NCBI GenBank assembly: GCA_026075535.2
Contig: AP026540.1
Span: 13,330,001 to 13,394,000 of the forward strand
Source of the DNA: Tricholoma matsutake
Taxonomy: Eukaryota > Basidiomycota > Agaricomycetes > Agaricales > Tricholomataceae
Direction of reading: 5' to 3'
Length of the DNA stretch: 64,000 nucleotides
Shown here: piece after piece, positions 45,590 to 55,119 of the stretch
Layout of the letters: each line of letters opens with the position of its first letter
Numbering within the stretch: the first letter of the stretch is position 1
Position numbers and translations under genes: made by a program
The notes under the pieces: generated by a model
The model's input: only the letters and a program-made list of their open reading frames with translations
What the model was told of the DNA's origin: nothing
Database searches by the model: none

Positions 45590-46075
45590 CCTCATCCTCA
45601 ATACCTTTGGCCAATGCTGCAAAACCTTTGGGAATTTGGAACATGTGGTGCAGCAGCACCAACACCTGTAAGTTTTGGAACAGTTGTCAAGAAGGCAGAT
45701 ATCTCAGCAAGTCCCCCTGCAACTGGGGTTGCTGGACCTGGTTGACTTGCAATCTGGAATGCTGGGTTTAGGACAGCTTGGCAGTTGGCAGGATCAAACA
45801 TCTCTGCATTAGGAGGCTGCTTGATGGCTTCTTCTCCTTCATACTAAAGGCATAATGAGTCAATCAATATGTCAAATAGAGCATAGATCAGCACTGATGC
45901 AGGCACAAGCCCTATTCCCTCATCATTACAGGTGTAAGCAAAAAGGAAGCACCAGTGGTCTGATTGATGTAGGTGTAGCCAGCATCATGATTGTTCTGGT
46001 ATCTCTTTCCCAAGAGCCAGCAGAACCAAGCAATCTTGCAGTCATACTCACTGAGGCCATTTCCATCCTGTAGTT
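45590..46075 (-). pseudogene. Unknown spliced gene fragment
   Basis: The first part reads SEYDCKIAWFCWLLGKRYQN and AGYTYINQTTGASFLLTPVM; after an acceptor CTTTAG at 45847 it continues YEGEEAIKQPPNAEMFDPAN, CQAVLNPAFQIASQPGPATP and LTTVPKLTGVGAAAPHVPN. I have the impression that such proteins are common in repeat-rich parts of Agaricomycete genomes; their function is unknown. A stop interrupts the first part. Confidence 0.5.
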
Positions 46076-46102
46076 GATGTTTGTACATTATTATATCAAT
46101 GG

Positions 46103-46248
46103 TGGAGTAGGGTGTCTGGGCACCTACTCCAGATAGTCATGTGATCAGCTAGTCACTAGACAGCAGCATGTACATAGTCATGGTCATGCAATCCTAGCAG
46201 CAGCCTCCACCATTGCTATAGGAGATGGATCCACTGTCTCCATCTTGG
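46103..46248 (+). repeat. Left direct terminal repeat
   Basis: Starts TGGAGTAGGGTGTCTGGG and includes the palindrome TGGAGTAGG ... CCTACTCCA. Shares nearly its whole length with 48657-48797. Confidence 0.8.
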
Positions 46249-46719
46249 TGATGAGAGTGTGATTCGACACTCACCTTACTGCTTTGCCTATTTTCATCAT
46301 CTTTGGCTTTCATTTTTGGGTGCCACATCATAAAAGGCAAAGTTCATGACTTATCTTGCTTTTTGGCTACAACTCTTGAGCCTTCACTCTTAGCACCCAA
46401 TTATAGTCTCAGAACCTCAGTCTTGCAGCTACATAGTACACCAGTTATACAGAACCAGCTCTAGTCACACAGAATCAGCATCAGCACCAGCCCACCAGCA
46501 TCAGCTCTAGTTTATCAGCACTACCACAGCCCCTAACAGCAACCTCTGCCAATATTCCAGGTCCTGGACAATGCAAATGAGCCCAAAAGAAGAAATGGCA
46601 TGAAAATATGCACCTAAATGTGAATATTGTGGCCATAAATGCCATAATGAGCACAGACACTCTAACTGCAAGAACAGAAGCCAAAATAAAGGCAACAACA
46701 ACCAAACTACCTACCACAA

Positions 46720-48526
46720 GCATCACTACAACTACTACAGCAAAAGACAGACACAAATGAAGCAACTGACACTGCAAATGATGAGATGCACATTGACACA
46801 GCCACTGCTGCATTATCACCAAATGACTCAACACTAGACACTGACTCATTTACCTACAGCCATGAGGAAGTACAACTGCTACTGGAGAACACAAAACTCA
46901 AAGGGTGGCAAGAAGGGTTCAAAGAAGGCAACAGAACAGGGAGGAAAACAGGGCACAAAGAAGGAAAAGAAGATGGCTACAAGGAGGGGTATGAATTGAG
47001 GGAGAAACTTGGCCAGGAGAAAGATGAAAAGGCACAGAGGAAGGGGAAACTGGAAGGCTGCAGGCTCAGGACACAGGACAGAAAGGGAGATGAGCACTGA
47101 AAATGGCTAGTGGAAGGACATAACCCTGGGATCTGTCTATTGACAGTGACCCAGGCACATGAACTCGCCCATAGTACTGCCATCCCAGGGACAGCTGAAC
47201 ATCAAACAAAGCCTGGAATGACCACTTGGGCAATGACTAGCACTGAAACAGCTACCTACCCCTTGGACATGGCTAACCAGGCTGTAAACAATGTACAGAG
47301 AACCCCCAACACCCAGACAATGGAGTTATGTGATGACGAGCACATCTGCTCATCAAAATGCATCATTTGCTCATTGAAACAACCCTGCCAGCCTCAGCAT
47401 CCTCAATGATGACCTGTACAACTTCCCACACCACCCTGTCTACACCAGCTCGGCTCCCTGACCCCAGTTTGACACCTTGAGCCATGCAATGTAACTGCCA
47501 CATAATACTTGACGATCCTGGTTCACCAACTCCCAGCTCACATCAGAACACCCAGAAATGAGACGTTTTGCCAACACCTGCATCCTACACCCCTGCTGCA
47601 TTACTAACAATGCCATAAACACCTGTCAACACCCCATGCTCATTGCCTGTGCCCTGTTCACTGCCCATGCACCCCAGCCAACCACAGTGCACATGAGAAT
47701 GCACCATTTTGCTACCTACAATGGGATTAGATAACAAATGTCAACAACTACAAAAAAATGGCATGGCAACAACTCCTGGACCCCCTTGTTGCCCTACCCA
47801 GCACAGGAAATGGTCCACAACACCCATCTTGCCTCTGCTCAGCTGCAAACAAGCTGTTTCCCCACCCCCTGCATTTTTGAGGACTACCAACACCCCTGGA
47901 ATGCCTACAGGTCCTGTTTTACCACCCTCATCTCTTGTTGAACCCCCCTCAAGTGTACTGCCATGTTTGATACCTGCACCCCTTGTTTTGACTGGGCAGA
48001 ATATGTCAAGTCTCTACCTATTCCCCAACCTGTGGCACACACACCCCCATGAGACATCTCTGGTCTGAGAACAGGCTATACACAGCCATTTGGGACACTG
48101 CAATGATGAATGAGCCAACAACAAATGAGCCAACAACAAATGAGCCAACAGCAAATGAGTCAACAACAAACAAGCCAACAACAAACAAGCCAACAACAAA
48201 CAAGCCAACAACAAACAAGCCAACAACAAACAAGCCAACAACAAACAAGCCAACAACAAACAAACCAACAACATACAAGCCAACAATGAGCCCTGCCACA
48301 TTTTTTTTCAGTCTCAAAAATTTTTCTATCCAGCCTTGTCACCTTTTCTTCAGTCCCAGCCCCTCATCACTTGACAACATCCTTCTGGTATAGGACAAGG
48401 CAGGCCAACCACCTCTGTTCCTGTTGGGACTCCTGCTCCCACCCCCCCAATTCCAAATTTTGACTGGTATCAAGACCCCTGTCTTGCAAACTTGAGCCAG
48501 GCTCTTCAAGCTTTAGGATGAACACC
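46720..48526 (+). pseudogene. Hypothetical protein of the TRIM/LARD-like element
   Basis: The first frame (to 47100) has SYSHEEVQLLLENTKLKGWQ and a run of short repeats EGFKEGNRTGRKTGHKEGKE, a pattern of x-EG or x-G every four residues that forms a charged helix. Later, in other frames, come TPCFDWAEYVKSLPIPQP (47990) and FDWYQDPCLANLSQALQALG (48455-48515) before a stop. These modules appear together in uncharacterised Agaricomycete proteins I recall, but I cannot name a function; a gag-like role is possible. Confidence 0.5.
48106..48290 (+). repeat. 15-bp minisatellite in the hypothetical gene
   Basis: AACAAACAAGCCAAC repeats about twelve times, coding NKPTT in one frame and Val/Leu/Phe-rich repeats on the other strand. 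The first units read AACAAATGAGCCAAC. Confidence 0.95.
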
Positions 48527-48656
48527 TCCTTGTTGAGTTTTTCTTTGCTTTATTTTGATATCAATCATAGAGTTCACTTGTTTATATTATTGTTACTTAT
48601 TGCTTTACTTTTTTTCTGTGGTGACAAGGATGTCACCTTTTTTGGAGGTGGGCAGA

Positions 48657-48797
48657 TGGAGTAGGCTGTCTGGGCACCTACTCCAGGTAGTCATGTGATC
48701 AGGTAGTCAGTAGACAGCAGCATGTACATAGTCACAGTCACACAATCTTAGCAGCAGCCTCCACCATTGCCATAGGAGATGGATCCACCATCTTGAA
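48657..48797 (+). repeat. Right direct terminal repeat
   Basis: TGGAGTAGGCTGTCTGGG to CCATCTTG, the partner of 46103-46248. Confidence 0.8.
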
Positions 48798-48898
48798 TAG
48801 GATTCAAAACAATAACTTACTACCTCATTGTCATTGCCACTGTCAGAATCTGATCCCATGTCGCAATGCTACAAATTATAGATTACTATGTAAGTTAA

Positions 48899-48978
48899 CC
48901 ATATGCTCAAAATCATGCCACATCACAGTCTGGGCTAAATTTAGCATTGTGTGATGTGGCATGATTTTGAGCATATGG
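48899..48978. repeat. 28-bp perfect inverted repeat
   Basis: Arms CCATATGCTCAAAATC... at 48899-48926 and ...GATTTTGAGCATATGG at 48951-48978 are fully complementary, with a 24-base loop. This is a strong hairpin, possibly the centre of a small MITE. Confidence 0.9.
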
Positions 48979-49012
48979 TGCCACATCACTATCAGCACAT
49001 GATATCTAAACT

Positions 49013-49765
49013 TAGTGCTTAAAGGTCTGGTCCATGTGACCAGAAAATAACCAGAACTGGACTGGACCAGGACTGGAAAAAACTGGACCATCAGTCCAGT
49101 TTTTTCAAATTTTAAGTTAGCAAACTGCAAAAGACCGGTCCTACAAGACCAGTCCTGACCAGTCATAACTGGTTAAGCACAGCCATGTAATCCTCTTGTA
49201 ATTACCTTGAAATTGGTCCAAAAATTAAGCAAATCAGTGAAGAATTGAGTGAGATATCACCAAAAACAAGTTTCCCAATCAGGTTTCAGGTCATGAAACC
49301 CGTCTTTGGTGATATCTCACTCAATTCTTCACCGATCTGCTTAATCTTTTGACTGGTTTCAAGGGAATTACTATTGGTAGGTTCCCCACAAGTGGTTTTG
49401 AGCAGTTATTCCCACTTCATACATCAGTCTTACTGGCTTTTAGTAAAACCGGTCACATTGGGAAACTTGTTTTTGGTGATATCTCACTCAATTCTTCACC
49501 AGTCTGCTTAATTTTTTGACCAGTTTCAAGGGAATTACTATGGGTAGGTTTCCCACAAGTGTTTTTGAGCAGTTACTTCCACTTTGTACATCAGTCTTAC
49601 TGGCTTTTAGTAAAACTGGTCATGACTGGTTAGGACCAGTTTTTTGCAGTTTTTTGTGGTTCTGGTCCAGTTATTTGGTTATTTCCTTTTATGGAGGACT
49701 GGTCCAGTTCCAGTCTTGCCAAAAATAGCATGAGAACTGGGACCAGACCAGACTTTTAAGCACTA
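49013..49765. mobile_element. Complete hAT MITE, family T
   Basis: 753 bp, TAGTGCTTAAAGGTCTGG ... CCAGACTTTTAAGCACTA, flanked by TCTAAACT at 49005-49012 and 49766-49773. It has an inner duplication of about 170 bp (TTTGGTGATATCTCACTC...ACTGGCTTTTAGTAAAAC at 49303 and 49472) and an inverted copy of the same word at 49220-49270. Confidence 0.93.
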
Positions 49766-49773
49766 TCTAAACT

Positions 49774-49894
49774 TAGTACATGGTCTGTGCACCTTCCCCA
49801 GGGTATATAAACCCCCCTAATTTCGCTTTTTTGATTCCCTGGGCTTGTCCCCTCCCTAGTAGACTACTTACACATACATTTTAGTTGTTATAGT
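49774..49894 (+). promoter_or_regulatory. TATA-bearing LTR-like remnant
   Basis: GGGTATATAAACCCCCC at about 49801 is a strong TATA box. The downstream pattern (CCTCCC, TAGACTACTTACACATACA) resembles that at 41230-41300. Likely the promoter part of an LTR; no gene follows it. Confidence 0.45.
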
Positions 49895-49896
49895 AA

Positions 49897-50600
49897 TATA
49901 ATGGATGACTTTCTGTAATGCTAACTTGATTGTCCAACTCCAAATGCATGTTGCTAAGGGTCTTTGCTGAGATGCTGCCAGAGAAAAGGTCCGAAAATCA
50001 CACGTCCCATCATTTCAAGAACTCTCCAAACCTTAAAGTTGGAAGCAGGGTCTGGACCTCTTGTCAAACTCCTTGAATACAAAAAAGGCAGTCTGATTGC
50101 GATGGATCTGATGGGAATGTGGCCTCAACATTCTCAACATCCAGCACATCTCTCATCTTTGTCCCCACTCTCCAACTGTTGCACCATCCTATGTGATCTT
50201 CATTCCTCCCCTGTTCCCCTACCTCCTGGCCCCTGCCCTGTTCCCCTGTGCCACCTGCATCTGGATCTTGGTAAGGCATGAAACCTCTGCTGCAGTCACT
50301 AGAAGTGCCGCTGTGGTTATGATGCAAAGATATTCTTCATTGGCTTCTTCATTGTCATCAATGACCACAGGGATTGAAGTGTCATCCATGGTTAAACTCA
50401 ATTGCAGAGGGAGGGCACAGGATAACACCAATTACACATGTATTACTATTTAAGGGTTTGAAATTTGAAGACTTGTTAAGTTGTCTCATCCTTACAGTTC
50501 TCTAACTCCAAACTCTAAACGTGTTGCCACTGACTTGAAAGTCCACAGAGTAAGGTTTGGAGATAGAATATCAAGTTAACATTATGGAAAGTCATCCAAT
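49897..50600 (-). mobile_element. PIF/Harbinger-like remnant
   Basis: ATGGATGACTTTCTGTAATG at 49897 and its inverted partner (minus ATTGGATGACTTTCCATAAT near 50600) form imperfect terminal repeats of about 30 bp. Inside, the minus frame 50431-50219 has MDDTSIPVVIDDNEEANEEY and LCIITTAALLVTAAE, which resembles the N-terminus of Harbinger-type DDE proteins of Agaricomycetes. No catalytic domain remains. Confidence 0.45.
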
Positions 50601-50823
50601 TAGTGTTTGCAAGTCATTATAATAGCTATTACATAGTTTATGACTGAGTCCAGTTAATTACTAGTTCTGACTGGTTTTATAACTGTGTCTGAACTGGTAT
50701 TGACTGGTTTTTTTCAGTCCAGTTATGGTTATGTAGTTTTTTGGAAATATAGTAACTGGTTGCAGTTTCAGTTATGCCTCGAGAGGGGAAAAAAACTGAA
50801 CTGAACTGGACTTTAAAGCACTA
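50601..50823. mobile_element. Short hAT MITE, family T
   Basis: 223 bp between TAGTGTTTGCAAGTC and CTGGACTTTAAAGCACTA. Flanks CATCCAAT (50593-50600) and CATTCAAC (50824-50831) agree at six of eight positions. Interior has the ACTGGTTTTTTTCAGTCC words of the family. Confidence 0.6.
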
Positions 50824-50831
50824 CATTCAAC

Positions 50832-51062
50832 ACATGGTTGTCAGGCAGGGATGGGTCATACTCCCAGATAGCTGTCATTGTTTCCATGGCTGCTATCTTT
50901 GTGATATGGGTCATCACATCAACATCTGCTAGGTTGATGACATGACCTAAACACCTGTATTTGAAATCAGATCAGAGTCAAGAATCCAGCAAGAAAACTT
51001 ATGGTAGTTGTTTTTCCTCTGCAGACCATGAGCAGAGACTTGAATATCTTTTTTCATGGATG
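50832..51062 (-). pseudogene. hAT transposase, third segment
   Basis: CLGHVINLADVDVMTHITKI, AAMETMTAIWEYDPSLPDNH continues the hAT transposase that begins at 61124, after removal of a MITE at 51071-52347. CLxHVINL is a conserved motif following the catalytic Asp region of this hAT group. The gene is lost beyond 50832 where another MITE sits. Confidence 0.8.
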
Positions 51063-51070
51063 GTTTTGAT

Positions 51071-52347
51071 TAGTGCTTAAAGGTCCAGTTCATCGAACCA
51101 GAAAAAGACTGAGACCAGACCAAACCAGAACTGGTCCTGTAGGACTATTGGTTCCAGTTTCACACCTTAACAAGGCAGTCTGGTCCATGGTCCTGCTTAT
51201 CACATACACTTGCTAGAACCATTTAAGACTGGTTCAAACCGGTGAAGGACCAAACCTACAGTCCTCTCTGGGGTCTGATTAGGTGCAAATAGATATATGT
51301 ATTATAAGGTATTATAACTACTAAAAATATAAACATGATACAAAAATGCTATGTAGTGGGGAACACCCGAGCAAGAATAAGTGGAAAGCAAGCAGTTTAA
51401 ATACCCCAGGAAGGGCAAGGACCATTTGTTGTTGTTTGTGTGTTTCTAATGCAAGCACAAATGGAAGTGGTGCCACTTTTCTGGCATTGTTTACTAAGTT
51501 CTCATGGTCTCACTTCATCAACATCCCTCGACAACGACTTCAAGATGACAACTTCCTCGCACACAACTGGGGCATATTTATGCCCCAGGTAACTAGTTAT
51601 CTTTGTTTCTTTACAACTAATTTTTTATATGTTTTTTAGGTTTAAACTTTGGTGCTTGCTGAGTGGGACAGGACAACAAACAACAGGTGGCAACAACTTG
51701 AACAAACAATGGACAGGGATGACAAACAACAGGTGCCAGGTATGTGCAGTCTCACTTCAGTGCCACCATGCCACTAATGACCCCACCCCCACTGCCAGTG
51801 CCAATAACAACAGACAACACCAATGCCAATGCCAATGGTCAATGCCAACACCAATAAACAATGCCAACACCAATGCCACAGCCCATGACACTGGATGATG
51901 CAACACCAGCACTCCAAATGACAATGACGGCCACAACAGGGACAACAACCACAATAGCAGCAATGGGGACAACAACAACAGCAACAGCCCCCTCCCTCAC
52001 TTGAAATGCAAGACGGAGGGGGCCATTATCTTTCTTTTTGTACTAATGAGCCATCCCCCCACATCCAGCCTTGCAAGCCACTGCTTTCAGGGTGGATTTC
52101 TTTACATTTTTATTTCATTGTTGTAATCGAATTTATGACATATAAGTGCAGTAGTAGTACATAGTCTGCAGAGACCAGTTCAAGACTGGTCAGAACTGGT
52201 TTGCAAACCATTCAGGACTGGTCTAACTAGTTCCTGGTGACTCAGTCCATGGTTCCATAGAAAATATGAATATACAAGACTGGTTCGGTTCCCAGTTTGA
52301 CCCCAGGAGGGCAAAAAACTGGGACTGGACCAGGCTTTCAAGCACTA
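51071..52347. mobile_element. Large hAT MITE, family T
   Basis: Ends TAGTGCTTAAAGGTCCAGTT and GGCTTTCAAGCACTA, flanked by GTTTTGAT and GTTTCAAT (six of eight). The 1277 bp include an inner insert (about 51346-52130) with a C-run/G-run hairpin at 51986-52023 and a degenerate palindrome at 52064-52104. It splits the hAT transposase gene. Confidence 0.8.
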
Positions 52348-52355
52348 GTTTCAAT

Positions 52356-53220
52356 AGTTTCACATTGTGTAGTATTGCTCAATGTGTTGTTGAGGGTGAG
52401 GGTGAGGAGCTATCAAGCCCATCAGAATTCCATATAATTGTTTATGACATTGTGCTTACTTTAGATCGGTCCATATTCATTATCCCAATTTGATTGCAGA
52501 TGCCCACAAAGTATCGGCCCAAGTTTTTCCCACTATGGTCTCCTGACACTGTTCAAAACCCAATAACCTCCAAATGCATTGTCCATATCTCTTGAGGCTC
52601 CTTTTTCACCTCAATCCAATGCACAGTAACACCAAGAAAGGCTGCCTTTGTGGTATCAACAGTCCACATGTCAGCTGTTGTGGAGATTTTACCAGGAGAC
52701 ATCTAGATGAAAAGGTAAGTCTCAAGTTGGCTTATTTGAATGTAACCACTTACCTCAATGTCATTTCTAAGTTGCATGAGCCACTTGACAAATTCATTGT
52801 GAAGATGGCTGATGACATCATGAGTTGTTGGCAGATCTTGCGAGATTGACTTTGGATGCATTGTGACAAAGCAGTTGTGGAATGTGGTTTTGTCTGTGAC
52901 AGAAAGGGACTACGGGCAGGTGATAAGGATTCCAGTATCATTTCCTCAGTGAGTATTTACCTGGTCATTGACTGCAATGAACTGAGTCACTGAATGCAGT
53001 ACATTGTCATGTGTAATGACCTTTGGTCCACTTGGTTTTCTGATCAACTCATCCAACGTACCCTGCCTCTCTCCCTTTATGCCTCTTTTTTCTTCTTGCA
53101 TCTTCTTCCAAATTGAGTGTGGAATAGCTCAGTGATGTTCAGGTATGTTTTCTTCTTTGCATCATTGTTGGTATACATCATAATGCTGATGGATGTGCTG
53201 CCGACAGAACACCAGTGCAG
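52356..53220 (-). pseudogene. hAT transposase, second segment
   Basis: From 53220: NNDAKKKTYLNITELFHTQF (after a frame change), GTLDELIRKPSGPKVITHDN, LHSVTQFIAVNDQ, an intron, TKTTFHNCFVTMHPKSISQD, LPTTHDVISHLHNEFVKWLM, another intron, then PGKISTTADMWTVDTTKAAF and LGVTVHWIEVKKEPQEIWTM with the first catalytic Asp context (TADxW). It ends SGDHSGKNLGRYFVGICNQI. These are the DNA-binding and RNase H-fold start of a hAT transposase. Confidence 0.85.
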
Positions 53221-54365
53221 TGATAGGTTGTCCCCTTGGCTCAAAGGCCGATTCACCATTTCAGCCACATTCTAATCACATTGGATAACTCGCAGGAGGT
53301 CCCAGAAGCAGCGCGACCACTCCCGACCAAGTCTACCAAGCGTGATATCGTATTGAATGTGGTTGAGCATCGTTGAATGCGATCGAACATCGTCGAGCAT
53401 CGTTGAATGTGGTCGAACATTGTCAAACATCATTGAATGCAGTCAAGCATTGTTGAGCATTGTTGAGCATTGTTGAGCATCATCGATCGATATCGAGAGA
53501 CTGAGAGCGACATCGGGCACCACCTTCGTTATCTAAATGGTGGAAGACCATGCACTAGGACATATTCCAACTCGTGCTCAAACCTGCTGATCATAGGTCA
53601 GCCTTGTTCCAAGTCCCTATTGCGCACAGAACCCGCTGGACACATTATTGCAAGACTTAGCGCAGTTTATACACAAAGGACAGTCCCCTTTTAGTTCTAT
53701 ACCCTTTATTACTCTTTCATCATATGATATATATCTTTCTTGTTTGGATTCCAGTCTCCTTTTGGGCCTTGTGCCTTAACTCATATCTTTTGCCTCATGT
53801 TCTACACATGTTCTCTAGCCTTTTTAGGTACTTTCTTTATTTTATATAAAAAGATGTACTAGATACAAAGAAATACAAGAAAGTCGTCATCTTCCTCCCA
53901 GATCACAGTGATTTGAGAGTTCAGTTTAGTCTTATTCAGTCCAAAGTTTGGTGTTTTATGCTAAACTTCCTCAAAATTCCTCAAAATTCCTCACATTACA
54001 CTATTTTCACTCTTGCTTCCCTCGATTAGCCTTTTATTCACTTCTACTACTCGTCTAGTCGCCCGATCTTGCATCTGAACATATCTGTGCACTCGAAATT
54101 CCTCGAGACTTCTTCGAAAAATATCATGACATCTTGAAAAGCATCATGACATCTCGAAAATCATTGCAACCCCTCGAAAATCATTGCAAGTCCTTGAAAC
54201 ACATTCTTTTAGCCTTGAACAGCTTTGACAAGCAGTTGTTTCATGACTATTTGATGGTCGGTCTGACAGGTGACATCTAGAGGGCCTTGCATCCTTCCTC
54301 TGACTTGTGTTATACCATCTGAAGCCATTTTGTGGGTTTTGTTTGGGTTTCCAGGTTGAGCATCA
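53221..54365 (+). repeat. Solo LTR of family B in the hAT gene
   Basis: 1145 bp from TGATAGGTTGTCCCC to GGTTGAGCATCA. GCAG is repeated at 53217-53220 and 54366-54369, a perfect 4-bp duplication. It includes a local repeat of GTCGAACATCGTTGAATG-like words at 53360-53480 not seen in the other copies. Confidence 0.93.
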
Positions 54366-54500
54366 GCAGAATGCTTTCTGCTTGCCATGCTTCTTCATGA
54401 ATCCACCATTGTTCCTATCAAAACAAACCCTTTGTGAGTGTTTACACATATTTTTGTGAATTGCTACTTACTTGCAAATGGTACACCAGCAGAGGTCTTT
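54366..54500 (-). pseudogene. hAT transposase segment between LTR and KDZ
   Basis: KTSAGVPFAS, an intron with GTAAGT donor (minus, at 54474), then RNNGGFMKKHGKQKAFC. It is the part before the segment at 53220; the order and strand fit one gene. Confidence 0.75.
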
Positions 54501-54530
54501 ACACTCCCCCCCATATTCCTATAGGAATCC
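54501..54530 (+). repeat. Left terminal repeat of the KDZ element
   Basis: ACACTCCCCCCCATATTCCT, matched in inverse by 60556-60585. The first 11 bases are shared with the insertion at 13719. Confidence 0.85.
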
Positions 54531-55119
54531 AATGATTCCGATGATTCCGATCGGACTCCTATTGGAATCCGACCACATTCCGATGTCATTTTTCACCAGC
54601 CAAATTGACAGGTTCCAAGGTATTTTAGTCCTAGTCCAGTCCGATGCAGTCCGATCGGAATTTCATCAGACCATCGGAATTTCCTAGGAATTTCTGATTA
54701 TAAGAATCACATAGGAATATTCCGAGTTCATACAAAGCATAGGACTACATAGGACTCTGGTAGGACTGTTACATGTCAATTCATTACTATAAAAGTAAAG
54801 TAATATTGAGAGGATTGAACCCACAACCTTACATAAGAAAGCCATCAAATGATGCATTCATAACTGCTAAGCCACATAGGCTTATGAAGTGGTGTGTTAT
54901 ATCATAATATGATGACTCGCCTCGCCTAACGTTGTTTGGCATTGTCACACAGCTGATCAAGCAATGATTACCAACACATCCAACAACCACCACCCACAGC
55001 CTCTCAGACGACCGACTACGATGCCAACAACCTGATCCAGGGACTCTACCACACGTAGCGGGCTCCAGCAACAAGCCCAGAAAGCTCCAGTGTCGACAAG
55101 TGGCACCCGTAAACATGCC

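Larger units (their letters stand above)
46103..48797 (+). mobile_element. Non-autonomous LTR-like element (TRIM/LARD type)
   Basis: Direct repeats of about 140-145 bp (46103-46248 and 48657-48797) both start TGGAGTAGG and contain GTCTGGGCACCTACTCCA. The 3' copy is preceded by GGAGGTGGGCAGA, a purine tract. The 5' copy is followed by TGGTGATGAGAGTG, a possible primer-binding site. No pol genes lie between. The interior codes for a Gly/Lys/Glu repeat protein and a Pro-rich C-terminus in broken frames. No target duplication is clear. Confidence 0.6.

Noticed and set aside
46249..46280. tRNA-like hairpin GAGTGT-GATTCG-ACACTC after the 5' repeat
   Set aside because: Only one stem-loop; no acceptor stem or anticodon arm around it.
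48014..48317. A Val/Leu/Phe-rich repeat frame that looks like a membrane protein
   Set aside because: It is the antisense reading of the 15-bp minisatellite.
48899..48978. Terminator hairpin
   Set aside because: A 28-bp perfect stem in a fungal repeat is better read as a MITE remnant; no gene ends there.
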